Below are positions 8,212 through 16,998 of a stretch of DNA of 64,000 bases, in pieces. The first letter of the stretch is position 1, and each line of letters starts with the position of its first letter. The translations under genes were made by a program, and so were the position numbers. Below the pieces are notes generated by a model, which was not told where the DNA came from, searched no databases, and saw nothing but the letters and a program-made list of their open reading frames with translations. The stretch lies in NCBI GenBank assembly GCA_036502575.1, contig DASXYL010000061.1, forward strand, positions 1 through 64,000, written 5' to 3'. This DNA comes from DASXRA01 sp036502575 (GTDB lineage: Bacteria; Actinomycetota; Actinomycetes; Mycobacteriales; Jatrophihabitantaceae).

Positions 8212-11200
8212 GCCGGCTCGAGTCGGCCGCTGCGCGGCAGGTCGGCGAGTAGGACGCGAACCTGATCGACGTCGGCGCTCGGCAGCTTCTCGAAAATCGT
8301 CAGGGCCTGCTGCCAGTGGCCGCGCGCATCGTCGATCCGGCCGATGTCTCGCAGCGTCACACCGAGCTCGCGCAAGGTCTCGGTCTGACCGTGCAGGTCC
8401 TGCAACTGTTCACGGATGGCCAGGCTCTCCTGCAGCGAGGCCAGTGAGCGCGCCGGCCGCCCTTGACGCTGGTGGACGATCCCGATGTCGGTCAGGCAGA
8501 AGGCTTCGCCGTCGCGGTCACCCAACTCTCGATAGATCGCCAAGCCCTCTTCCTGAGCGTGGAGCGCCTGGTCGTAGCGCCCCTGACGCCCATAGAGCGC
8601 ACCGAGGTTGTTCAGGGTCGTGGCTTGACCCTTGCGGTCGCCCAATTCCCGACTGATCGCCAGGCTCTCCTGCAGGCAGGCCAGCGCCTCGTCGTAGCGG
8701 CCTTGCCTCTGGTGGACGTTGCCCAGATTGGCCAGGCCACCCGCCGCCCCTCGCGGATCGTTGATGGTCCGGGAGATGGCCAGGCTCTCCTGCTCGTAGA
8801 CCAGCGCCTGGTCGTCCTGTCCCTGCCACTCGTACACGAGGCCGACGTTGACCAGACCCGCGGCTTGACCGGGCAGGTCCCCAAGTGCGCGGCGGATGGT
8901 CAGACTCTCCTGCAGGCAGGCCAGCGCCTGGTCGTAGCGCCCCAACCGCGAATAGCGCACGCCAAGATCGTTGTGGACCTGCCCCTGACCGACCAGGTCG
9001 CCGTTCGCGCGCGCAATGCCGAGCGCAGTCTGATTGACCTGCGCCCACTCATCCCAGTGGCCCCGCACCTCGAAGAAGCCGAACAGCGCGTGAGCCAGCT
9101 GCATCGCGATCTCGTCCGGCGCGCCGGAACCGGAGCTCGCCGCCTGCTGGACGGCTGCGACCAGATTCGCCCGCTCGGCATCCAGCCATTGCAGCGCCGC
9201 CTGATCGTCGCCGAACGCCAAGCCACCGTTACGCCAACGGTGATCGGTCCGCGCCAGGCGATAGTCACCTGGACGCAGCAGCTTCAACGTCTGCCAGGCC
9301 GTCGCCACGTAGAACGCCAGCACCCGGGTCAACGCGGCCGATCGGGCCGGCTCGGGATGCTGCTGGGCGAGTTCTCGACTGTACAGGCGCAGCAGGTCGT
9401 GCAGGTGGTAGCGGCCCGGCGACGGCGTCTCCAGCAGCTGGATGTCCACCAGCCGCTCGAGCACCCGCTCGGCGGCGATGTCGGACTCGTCCAGGAGCCG
9501 GGCCACTACAGCCACGCTGAGCTCCGGTCCGTCCAGCCCACCGAGGATCTCGAAAGCCTCGGCGGCGGCTCGATCCAACGGATCCGCACTGTTGCGGGCC
9601 TGCTCGATGGAGACGGCGAAGCTGGCGCGCGCCCCGGCCTGGTCGATCTCCAGCTCGTCCAGGCGACGTTGCGCGCCGGCGAGGCGCTGCGCCATGGCTT
9701 GCACCGGCCAGGTCGGTCGGGCGGCCAGCCGCGCACCCGCTATCCGCACGGCCAACGGCAGCGACGCGCACGACTGGACCACGTCGGCCGCTGCTTCGGG
9801 CTCGGCGGCGATCCGCGCCGGACCGGCCAGCCGGGCGAGCAGCTCGGTCGCCTCGGCGGGGGCAAGCCCGTCGAGGCGTAGGTGGCGGGCACCGTCGATG
9901 CCGGACAGCACAGCCCGGCTGGTTACCACTGCGCCGCAGCCGGGTCCGGCCGGCAGGAGGGGACGGACCTGGGCGGCATCCGCCGCGTTGTCCAACACCA
10001 CCAGCAGCCGCCGGTCGGCCACCCGCGACCGAAACGCGGCGCTGGCCTCGTCCAGCTCGGTCGGGATGGTGGCGGCCTCGGTACCGAGCGCCCGAAGGAA
10101 GCGGGCCAGCACCTCGGACGGCGCCAACGGCTGCAGCCCCGCGGTGGCACCCTGCAGCTCCACGTAGAGCTGCCCATCGGGAAACCGCGCTGAAAGCTGG
10201 TGCGCGGCGTGAATCGCGAGCGCGGACTTGCCGATGCCGGCGGCACCCGCGATCGCCGCGATCGCTACCGGCCGGCGGGGCAAACCCTCGGCGTCGTCGA
10301 TGTGGTCGAAGCACTCGTCCAGCCACTGCAGCGCGGCACCGCGGCCGGTGAAGCCGTCCACGTCGACCGGGAGCTGCCTCGGCACCGTTCGCCGCAGCTG
10401 CGTCCGCACCGGCATCGTCCCCACGTCGCGCCGAACCGCCGGCGCGCGCCCGGCCAACAGGTCGGCATGAACGCCTTGCAATTCTGCCCCGGGATCCGCC
10501 CCGAGCTCGTCGGCCAGTTGCACCCGGATCGCTTCGTATTGAGCCAGCGCCTCCGCGGGCCGACCGGATCGGTCCAGCACCACGAGCCGCCGGACCCACA
10601 GCGATTCCCGCATCGGATGCCGGCTCGTCAGCTCGGCCAACTCGACCACCAGCTCGCGGGCCCGCCCGTCCGCGATGTCCAGGTCGATCCGCCGCTCCGT
10701 CCCGGCCAGATAGCTCTCAACCAGCTGTGGCGCCACCGACGCCTCCAACCAGGACGATCGGATGCCTTCGAACGGGGCTCCCCGCCAGAGCGTCAGTGCC
10801 TCGACGAGCAACTCTCGCTCGGCCGAACCGTCAGCGGCGGATCCGGCTGCATCGAGCAAGCGCACGAACCGCATCGCATCAACCTGATCGGGCGCCGCAC
10901 GCAACGCGTATCCCGCTGGGCTGGTGACGATGAACTCGGCCCCGAGTTCGGCCCGCAGCCGGGCCACGCAGACCTGCACCGCTTTGCGGACGTCAACGGG
11001 CAGGCGCTCGTCCCACAGGGAAGCAGCGAGTCGGTCGGTCGAGACGCTCTCGCCGGCCGCCATCGCCAGCAACGCGAGCAGCGTGCGCAAACGGCCCCCG
11101 GTCACCTCGAGCGGGCGGCCGTCGACCGACACTCGCATCGGCCCCAGCAGCCCGATCTCCAGCAAGCGTCGATCATGCTCGCCGGCGTGCGGTGTGCCCA

Positions 11201-11216
11201 ACTGCACAGCTGCCAC
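8208..11216 (-). CDS. AfsR/SARP-family regulator with NB-ARC and TPR domains (1002 aa)
   Basis: The domains in order are an OmpR-type winged helix (about 20-110, starting LEIGLLGPMRVSVDGRPLEV), a bacterial transcriptional activation domain (about 115-265), an NB-ARC ATPase (about 290-560) with Walker A GAAGIGKS near residue 325 and Walker B-like RRLLVVLDN, a linker, then at least six TPR units of about 40 residues from about 745 (NLGxxYxxxGRYDQALAC pattern). The full-length AfsR architecture is intact. Such proteins activate secondary-metabolite or other gene sets after nucleotide binding. The GTG at 11216 has TAGGAG upstream. No biosynthetic cluster is visible, so the target is unknown; the neighbouring secreted peptidase is one candidate. 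Confidence 0.92.
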   Translation of the reverse strand: MAAVQLGTPHAGEHDRRLLEIGLLGPMRVSVDGRPLEVTGGRLRTLLALLAMAAGESVSTDRLAASLWDERLPVDVRKAVQVCVARLRAELGAEFIVTSPAGYALRAAPDQVDAMRFVRLLDAAGSAADGSAERELLVEALTLWRGAPFEGIRSSWLEASVAPQLVESYLAGTERRIDLDIADGRARELVVELAELTSRHPMRESLWVRRLVVLDRSGRPAEALAQYEAIRVQLADELGADPGAELQGVHADLLAGRAPAVRRDVGTMPVRTQLRRTVPRQLPVDVDGFTGRGAALQWLDECFDHIDDAEGLPRRPVAIAAIAGAAGIGKSALAIHAAHQLSARFPDGQLYVELQGATAGLQPLAPSEVLARFLRALGTEAATIPTELDEASAAFRSRVADRRLLVVLDNAADAAQVRPLLPAGPGCGAVVTSRAVLSGIDGARHLRLDGLAPAEATELLARLAGPARIAAEPEAAADVVQSCASLPLAVRIAGARLAARPTWPVQAMAQRLAGAQRRLDELEIDQAGARASFAVSIEQARNSADPLDRAAAEAFEILGGLDGPELSVAVVARLLDESDIAAERVLERLVDIQLLETPSPGRYHLHDLLRLYSRELAQQHPEPARSAALTRVLAFYVATAWQTLKLLRPGDYRLARTDHRWRNGGLAFGDDQAALQWLDAERANLVAAVQQAASSGSGAPDEIAMQLAHALFGFFEVRGHWDEWAQVNQTALGIARANGDLVGQGQVHNDLGVRYSRLGRYDQALACLQESLTIRRALGDLPGQAAGLVNVGLVYEWQGQDDQALVYEQESLAISRTINDPRGAAGGLANLGNVHQRQGRYDEALACLQESLAISRELGDRKGQATTLNNLGALYGRQGRYDQALHAQEEGLAIYRELGDRDGEAFCLTDIGIVHQRQGRPARSLASLQESLAIREQLQDLHGQTETLRELGVTLRDIGRIDDARGHWQQALTIFEKLPSADVDQVRVLLADLPRSGRLEPA

Positions 11217-11258
11217 GAACCGCTCCTAACGGATTCCCCGGGTCGGGACCCGGTCAAA

Positions 11259-12167
11259 TCACGATACGGCGCGGAAGAACTCGACCATCTTGTCGACGGC
11301 GGGCGTTACGTACTCGTCCTTGTCGTAGAGGTCGACGTGGCTCGCTCTGTCGATCCAATACAGCTCTTTGGGCTGCTGGGCGTTCGCGATGGCCTCGGTC
11401 GTCATGTGGCGCGTGACCGCCTCGGTCCCGACGATCATGAGTAACGGCCGCGGGGCGATCAGGTCTATGAATCGGAACGCGTCGAACGCGACGATCCGGT
11501 CGATGCTGTTCCAGGTGAACGACTTCGCCGAGCGCGGATGCCGCGCCCGATCGGTGCAGTAGTACTCCCAGCCCTCGAAGCCATGCTGGCCGAGCGACCG
11601 GGCCTGCTCCTCGGTTTCCGGGAAGATGGCGAACTCCCCGACACCTTCGCCTCGGGCCTCGGCGGTGCGCGCAGCGGCGGCCGCGTCGAGCATCCCCTGG
11701 ATGATCGACGGGTCCTGAGCGTCGTCGGCGCCCTGCCGGAACTGGCGGCCGATGTCGGCGGCACTGACGGTGACGACGGCCTTGATCCGGTGATCGGTGG
11801 CCGTGGCCGGGACGACATACCCGCCGGAGGCGCAGATCCCGAGAGCCCCGATGCGGTCAGGGTCCACGTCGTCGAGGGTGCTCAGGAAGGAGACGGCGCC
11901 CTTGATGTCCTCAACCCGGTGAGCGGGGTCCTCCAGCCCACGCGGCGTGCCCTCGCTCTCGCCCTGGTAGGCGGCGTCGAAGGCGAGGGCGATGAATCCG
12001 TGGCCGGCCAGGCGCTGCGCGTAGAGGCCGGCGGCCTGCTCCTTCACGCCGCTCGCCGGGTGGCCGACGACGATCGCCGGGCGGCGTCCGGTCGCGGCGT
12101 CCTCGGGGGTGGAGAGGTGGCCGGCGATGGTCAGGCCGGCGCTGTCGAACGAAAAATTCGTCCGCAT
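11259..12167 (-). CDS. Alpha/beta-hydrolase, dienelactone-hydrolase-like (302 aa)
   Basis: The protein has the alpha/beta-hydrolase layout: IVVGHPASGVKEQ (oxyanion region), GFIALAFDAAYQGES, the nucleophile elbow LGICASGGYV (Cys112/Ser114), PRPLLMIVGTEA (acid strand) and ASHVDLYD with the catalytic His near 280. The GICASGG elbow is shared with YcjY/DUF1100-like hydrolases; whether Cys112 or Ser114 is the nucleophile cannot be decided by eye. The ATG at 12167 has GGAGC upstream. It is divergent from the XRE/MmyB regulator at 12337, which is its likely controller. Confidence 0.85.
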   Translation of the reverse strand: MRTNFSFDSAGLTIAGHLSTPEDAATGRRPAIVVGHPASGVKEQAAGLYAQRLAGHGFIALAFDAAYQGESEGTPRGLEDPAHRVEDIKGAVSFLSTLDDVDPDRIGALGICASGGYVVPATATDHRIKAVVTVSAADIGRQFRQGADDAQDPSIIQGMLDAAAAARTAEARGEGVGEFAIFPETEEQARSLGQHGFEGWEYYCTDRARHPRSAKSFTWNSIDRIVAFDAFRFIDLIAPRPLLMIVGTEAVTRHMTTEAIANAQQPKELYWIDRASHVDLYDKDEYVTPAVDKMVEFFRAVS

Positions 12168-12336
12168 GCTGTCTTGCTCCAATGGTTGACGGGTGCCCGG
12201 GGATCGCCGGGCCCTGGAATCCAGCCTCACTCCCCTCTCGCGCCTGGACCAGAGCAGGTTTCGGCCTGGGATACCGGGTGCCTGGGAACGATCGTGCCTA
12301 CCCACCCGTCACCGCTTCGCGCGGACAATGGCCCCC

Positions 12337-13242
12337 ATGAGCACGGCATCCAGCGGTCCGGCAGAACTCGGCGAGTTCCTCAAGGCGCGCCGCGCCGAGC
12401 TGACGCCGCGGTCGGTCGGTCTCCCCGAGCCCGACGCCCGCCGTCGCGTCGCGGGCTTGCGTCGTGAGGAGGTCGCGCAGCTCGCCGCGATCAGCGTGGA
12501 CTACTACACCCGCCTGGAGCAGGGTCGGGTCCGGGCCTCGGCCGCGGTCCTGGCGACGCTGGCCCGCGCGCTACGCCTGGATGAGGACCAGCAGATCTAC
12601 CTCTACACGCTGGCCGGCAAGACCGTCGCTCGCCCGCGCCGCCGAACGGCGGAGCGGATCCGGCCGGCGATGCGGCGGTTGCTCGACCAGCTCACCGAAA
12701 CCCCCGCGCTCGTCCTCGGGCGTCGACTGGACATCCTCGCCTGGAACCCCATGGCCGACGCCCTGTACACCGATTTCGACCGCATGCCGACCGATCGGCG
12801 CAACTACGTGCGGCTGCTGTTCACCGATCCGGCGATGCGGGCCTTGCATCCAGCGTGGGAAGACGCGGCCCGCACGGCCGTCGCGTCGCTGCGGATGGAA
12901 GCCGCGCACGAACCCGATGACCCCGACCTCGCCCTCCTCGTCGGCGAGCTGTCCGTCCAGCACGAGGACTTCCGGACGTGGTGGGCCGCCCGCCACGCCA
13001 CCACCGCGAGCTACGGCACCAAGCACTACCGTCATCCGAACGTCGGCGAGCTCACCCTCGACTGCGACATGTGGGCCACCACGGACGGCAGCAACCAGCG
13101 ACTGATGGTCCTCACCGCCGAGTCGGGCACACCTTCGCACGAAGCCCTGCGCATCCTTGCGTCGTGGAGTGCCGGGTCGGCCGCCGCGGACAACGCGGAT
13201 CACTCGAGCCCTCCGTCACCGACGCCGGCCGCGCCGTCGTAG
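12337..13242 (+). CDS. XRE-family regulator with MmyB-like ligand-binding domain (301 aa)
   Basis: An N-terminal XRE helix-turn-helix (about residues 25-75: RREEVAQLAAISVDYYTRLE) is followed by an MmyB-like (MLTR) domain, recognised by ETPALVLGRRLDILAWNPMA, the NYVRLLFTDPAMR helix and the HYRHPNVGELTLD strand. Members of this family in actinomycetes bind fatty-acyl-like ligands and usually control a divergent enzyme gene, here the hydrolase at 11259. The start is ATG 12337; ATG 12328 is also possible, and neither has a clear ribosome site, so a leaderless transcript is possible. Confidence 0.9.
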   Translation: MSTASSGPAELGEFLKARRAELTPRSVGLPEPDARRRVAGLRREEVAQLAAISVDYYTRLEQGRVRASAAVLATLARALRLDEDQQIYLYTLAGKTVARPRRRTAERIRPAMRRLLDQLTETPALVLGRRLDILAWNPMADALYTDFDRMPTDRRNYVRLLFTDPAMRALHPAWEDAARTAVASLRMEAAHEPDDPDLALLVGELSVQHEDFRTWWAARHATTASYGTKHYRHPNVGELTLDCDMWATTDGSNQRLMVLTAESGTPSHEALRILASWSAGSAAADNADHSSPPSPTPAAPS

Positions 13243-13479
13243 CCAACGCCGGCAGTGCCCGGTCCTTACGGATGCGGGTTGGGCGTGTTCAGAGACCTGG
13301 GCACGCTTATCGGTCTCGGCGTCACTCATTCCTTGCCCCGTTCCATTGGCAGCTTCTCCACGTACGCGATCTTCGGCCCCGGGCAACCCGCTCGCATCCG
13401 CCACGCGACCAGGCGATGGGCTAGTAGTCGCTCAGCAGCGGTCCAACCCGAGGCGTCGATCCGGGCGAGAGTCCGAAGT
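13243..13479. other. Intergenic stretch without recognisable gene
   Basis: The 237 bases lie between the ends of the convergent XRE/MmyB and isochorismatase genes. All frames give arginine/proline-rich shadow translations. No clear hairpin with a T-run was seen, and no protein family could be recognised. Confidence 0.4.
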
Positions 13480-14073
13480 TCAGATCGCGGCCCCACCGCT
13501 GAGCGTGGGCAGATCGCCGGTGGTGATGATGTCGGCCTGATGCGGGAAGACTTTGTCGATGAGGACTCGGTGGACCTCGGGGTCGGGGTCGGCAGTGGCG
13601 TCGGCCAGGACGTAGATGCGGTAGTCCTCATCGGCGGCGTGCCGCACGGTGGACAGCACTACCCCGCTGGTGGAGATGCCGGCCACGACCAGGGTGTCGA
13701 TCCCTCGGGCGTGGAGGCTGGCGACGAGGTCGGTGGTGCTGAAGGCGCCGAAGCGTGTCTTACGGACGACGATGTCCTCGTCGCGGACCTCCAGCAACTC
13801 GTGAATCTGGGCCTCGGGGCTGTCGGCGCCGAGGAGCCTGTTCTGAGCGACCCGGGCGAAGGCCTTGCTGTGTGCGGGGACGACGCGGAAGTCATCGTCG
13901 GTGAACGCGACCCGGACGTAGCCGACCTGCACCTGCGCCGACCGGGCCCACGACAGGGCCGCCGTGGTGCGCGCGAGCAGTGCGTCAGCGTCGGGCACGC
14001 CAGCGAGTATCGCCGGTTGGAAGTCCATCAGCAGCAGCGCTGTGCGGGACGGGACGAGAGGCGAGACGGTCAT
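13480..14073 (-). CDS. Isochorismatase/cysteine-hydrolase family protein (197 aa)
   Basis: The isochorismatase fold is shown by the catalytic-Asp strand ALLLMDFQP (Asp17), the Lys region VVRKTRFGAF (Lys105) and AGISTSGVVLSTVRHA (131-146). In nicotinamidase-type members the last motif is GxxTxxC; here the Cys position holds Val138, so classical thiol chemistry is unlikely. This belongs to a known subfamily with SGVVLS. The ATG at 14073 has AAGGAG upstream. The gene starts 89 bases inside the 3-prime end of the MFS gene, implying coupled expression with it. Confidence 0.88.
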   Translation of the reverse strand: MTVSPLVPSRTALLLMDFQPAILAGVPDADALLARTTAALSWARSAQVQVGYVRVAFTDDDFRVVPAHSKAFARVAQNRLLGADSPEAQIHELLEVRDEDIVVRKTRFGAFSTTDLVASLHARGIDTLVVAGISTSGVVLSTVRHAADEDYRIYVLADATADPDPEVHRVLIDKVFPHQADIITTGDLPTLSGGAAI

Positions 14074-15604
14074 AGTTGTTCTCTCCTTGAATTGGGTTGC
14101 CGGACGAGTAGGGCGAGCGCGTAGTGCGGACGGAGGCCGCCGCAGTGTTCGCGGCATTGGCGGGACGCTGCCCGAGGCCGCGGTCGAGTACGGTCATGAG
14201 CAGCACGACGATGCCGGCGCCAATGAGGATGAATGAGATCGTGTGCAGCCCGGTGTCGTCGACGTGGGAGCGAAACACCAGGCCGGTGATGGTGGCCGAG
14301 GCGATGGATCCGACATAACCGAAGGTCCGCAGCAGCCCGGACGCGGTGCCCACCGTCCGTGGTGGGGCAGCCCGGTAGAGGGCGGTCTGGTTTGTGACGC
14401 TGCTCGAACCCGACGCCAGCCCGAACACCCCGGTAACGACAATGATCGCTGCCAGCGGGCTGTGGCTGGTCAGGAACAGAGTGCTGATCGCACCGATGAC
14501 CAACAGCACCGCCGAGCCAGTAAGTGACAGCCGGAGCCGGACGTGACGCGACGCGACCCGGGCGCTGATGGCGGAGAAGACCCCCATCGGGATCAGCGCC
14601 AGACCGGCCTCGTAGGCCGACAGGCCGTGCGCGACCTCGATCCACTGGGTCAGGCCATACAAGATCACGTACACGCCCAGCAACGTCAGGCCGTTGCGCG
14701 CGTAGGTCCGGGTCAGCACACCGTTGGACGCCAGCAGCCGCACGTCGAGGAACGGGTTGGTCGCGCGCAATTCCCAGACGACCAGCGCGGCGGCGGCGAC
14801 GACGGAGACCGCCAGTGCGATCCAGTCCGGGTGCGGCAGCGACAGCAGAAAGACCAGCAGCGCGGTCATCGCCCCGCCGAAGCCGATCACGCCTAACAGG
14901 TCGATGCGCAGAGCGACCTCGCGTGGCGTTCGGCCTCGCACCTTGTCGGAGTCACGGGGAATCCAGGCCAGCGCCATCACCACCGCCGCCACGGTCACCG
15001 GCACGTTGATCAGGAACGCGGCGCGCCAGTTGAACCAGCCGACGAGCAACCCGCCGATCGTCGGTCCGATCGCGATCGTCGCCGCCCCCGCGACGGCCAG
15101 CGCACCGAGCACATCGGCCGGGGGTGACTGCAGCCCGATCGCGCTCGCGCGTCGCCGAATCAACAGCATCGCCGAGGGGTATCCGGCCGAGGTACCCAGC
15201 CCGATGAGCACCCGGGACACGACGAGGGTTGGCAGGTCCTGCCCGACGCCGCCGACAATCCCCCCGACCAGCACGAGGACGATCCCAACGAGGAAAACAC
15301 GGCGGGGGCCGAACTCCTCTGACAGTCGCCCCGCCGTCGGCTGTGCGATCGCGCTCGTCAGATACAGGCTGGAGATGAGAATCGACGTCTGCCCGACTGA
15401 TACGTGCATGGCTGCCGCGATCGAAACCAGCGCGGTCGCGATGACCGAACTGTTGATCGGGTTGAGCGCCGCCCCCAGCAACATCGGAGAGACGAACCGC
15501 GGACCGAACGCACGCTCGGTCGGAGGCACGTTGCCGGTTCCGTGCTCGGTCGGGTCAGCGTCAGGCGTGCTGTCTTGCGTGGTCACGTCGCCGCGTCTTC
15601 CCAT
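13985..15604 (-). CDS. MFS transporter, DHA2-like (539 aa)
   Basis: A multidrug-type MFS protein with LNPINSSVIATAL in helix 1, motif A-like GRLSEEFGPRRVFL after helix 2 and about 12-14 hydrophobic segments to residue 470. The last 60 residues are polar and overlap the isochorismatase gene by 89 bases in another frame, an unusually long overlap that may reflect a lost original stop codon. The ATG at 15604 is used; the GTG at 15586, with GGGAAG ten bases upstream, is an alternative. It is divergent from the MarR gene, with twin palindromes between them, so it is probably MarR-repressed. Confidence 0.9.
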   Translation of the reverse strand: MGRRGDVTTQDSTPDADPTEHGTGNVPPTERAFGPRFVSPMLLGAALNPINSSVIATALVSIAAAMHVSVGQTSILISSLYLTSAIAQPTAGRLSEEFGPRRVFLVGIVLVLVGGIVGGVGQDLPTLVVSRVLIGLGTSAGYPSAMLLIRRRASAIGLQSPPADVLGALAVAGAATIAIGPTIGGLLVGWFNWRAAFLINVPVTVAAVVMALAWIPRDSDKVRGRTPREVALRIDLLGVIGFGGAMTALLVFLLSLPHPDWIALAVSVVAAAALVVWELRATNPFLDVRLLASNGVLTRTYARNGLTLLGVYVILYGLTQWIEVAHGLSAYEAGLALIPMGVFSAISARVASRHVRLRLSLTGSAVLLVIGAISTLFLTSHSPLAAIIVVTGVFGLASGSSSVTNQTALYRAAPPRTVGTASGLLRTFGYVGSIASATITGLVFRSHVDDTGLHTISFILIGAGIVVLLMTVLDRGLGQRPANAANTAAASVRTTRSPYSSGNPIQGENNYDRLASRPVPHSAAADGLPTGDTRWRARR

Positions 15605-15638
15605 CGCCCACCGGAATCTCGATATAGACAGGCACGCT

Positions 15639-15678
15639 GCGCAGGCTGCCTGTCATAAATATAGCAGGTAGCCTGCGC
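15639..15678. promoter_or_regulatory. Twin palindromic operator between MFS and marR genes
   Basis: CAGGCTGCCTG (15642-15652) and CAGGTAGCCTG (15665-15675) are each palindromic (CAGGnnnCCTG) and together form a larger inverted repeat (15639-15652 against 15665-15678, one mismatch). The AT-rich spacer TCATAAATATAG holds -10-like sequence for leftward transcription. Centres are 23 bases apart, about two helical turns, which fits two MarR dimers on one face. Confidence 0.7.
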
Positions 15679-15696
15679 ACCTGGTAGCCTTGGATC

Positions 15697-16194
15697 ATGT
15701 CCGGGAGATCACAGCGGGCACCTGAAACCGCTGCCGAGCTGATGAAGGCGATGACCCGTCTGCGGGCGCGGTTGCGGGCCGAGTCAGCGCCTAGCGAGAT
15801 GCGGTGGAACTGGTCCCAATTGACCACGCTGGGGCGACTCGCGAAAGAAGGTCCGGCTACGACCAGCGATCTCGCCCAGGCCGAGCACATGCGCCGACAG
15901 TCGATGGCGGAAACGATTGCCGCCCTGCGCGCGGACGGCCTGGTGGAAGCTCAACCCGACCCGACCGACGGACGCAAGACCCTCATCCACGCCACCCCAC
16001 GCGGCCGGACCCTGTCAGCGACCATCCCCGCCGCCCGCGAGGCCTGGCTCGGGTCGGCCGTCAACGAACTCCTCGACGTCACTGAACAACAGACGCTCCG
16101 CAAAGCCGCCGCGATCATGAACCGGATCGCCGACAGCGACCTGCGCTCCCCCACCGTCCAGCCGGGCGGCCGACGCACAACGAGGACGGGCTGA
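15697..16194 (+). CDS. MarR-family transcriptional regulator (165 aa)
   Basis: A compact winged-helix protein. QLTTLGRLAKEGPATTSDLA and HMRRQSMAETIAALRADGLV form the MarR helix-turn-helix, and DPTDGRKTLIHATPRGR is the wing, followed by two C-terminal dimer helices. MarR proteins repress efflux or degradation genes and release DNA on binding aromatic ligands. It starts 93 bases from the divergent MFS gene across the twin palindromes, the expected autoregulated arrangement. The ATG at 15697 has only a weak ribosome site. Confidence 0.9.
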   Translation: MSGRSQRAPETAAELMKAMTRLRARLRAESAPSEMRWNWSQLTTLGRLAKEGPATTSDLAQAEHMRRQSMAETIAALRADGLVEAQPDPTDGRKTLIHATPRGRTLSATIPAAREAWLGSAVNELLDVTEQQTLRKAAAIMNRIADSDLRSPTVQPGGRRTTRTG

Positions 16195-16285
16195 GCAGGG
16201 CGTTCGCCTCGCCGCCACCGGCCTGGCGGCTGTCCGTGGTGGCGACGGAAGGCCGCGGCAAAGGCGGTCGGCGAGGCGAACGCCG

Positions 16286-16998
16286 GTGCGGGTGGCGATC
16301 TGGTCTACTGATAGTGCGCGCGTCGCGAACCGGCTGCTTTCGCAGGGCCTACCTGTTCGCACCGCGGCCCGCTCCGGAGCCGATGCGCATTTCGACTGGG
16401 ACGACCCGCAGACCTGCGCACCCGCGCTTCGTGGCGTTCAGCGGGTCTATCTCCTCGGACCGGTCATGCGGACGGACTTCGCCGACCAGGTATCGGCATT
16501 CCTCGACCAGGTCGAGGTCGCCGGCGCCCGACACATCACCTATCTCAGCGCCTACGGCGTCGACGCGGCGCCACCCGAGACAGCCCTGCGCAGCGTCGAA
16601 CTCGACCTGCTCAGCCGGCGGACTCTCACCCACGCCATCCTGCGACCGGCGTGGTTCATGCAGAACTTCAGCGAGACTTTCCTCAAGCCAATCGGCGGCG
16701 CGATCGTGGTTCCGAGGCGCTCACGCTCGCGGAGGCGGCTAAGGTCATCGGCGACGTCACCGGTCAGGCCATTGACTACATCGATATCGACCGCGACGAA
16801 TGGATCGCTGGCGCGGTGGCGGACGGGATTCCAATCGAGTATGGGGCGGTTCTCCTGATGCTGACTGAAACCATTGCGTCCGGTCGCGGTTCGCGACCCC
16901 ACGGTGACGTGGAGAAGGCGACCGGCACGGCGCCGACACGTTTCGCTGACTTCGCGCGGCGCACGGCCGCAACCTGGGCCCTGGACGAGGCCCGATGA
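16286..16998 (+). pseudogene. Broken NmrA-like NAD(P)-binding (atypical SDR) gene
   Basis: The frame from 16286 gives RVYLLGPVMR, ARHITYLSAYGVD, AILRPAWFMQNFSETF and GGAIVVP, unmistakable NmrA/atypical-SDR sequence, then turns to arginine-rich nonsense at about 16710. Another frame resumes there with GSEALTLAEAAKVIGDVTGQ and runs to a normal C-terminus ending at 16998. About 40 residues expected between the two parts are missing. The N-terminus also lacks the glycine-rich TGATGxxG nucleotide motif. The original gene ended in an ATGA overlap with the next gene, so it was part of an operon with it. Confidence 0.82.

Noticed and set aside
8600..9000. DNA direct repeats of about 120 bases
   Set aside because: They correspond to the TPR units of the SARP protein and are explained by the coding sequence.
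8208..11216. SARP as evidence of a secondary-metabolite cluster
   Set aside because: No polyketide, peptide or terpene synthase lies in the window; the SnoaL-like genes alone are not sufficient.
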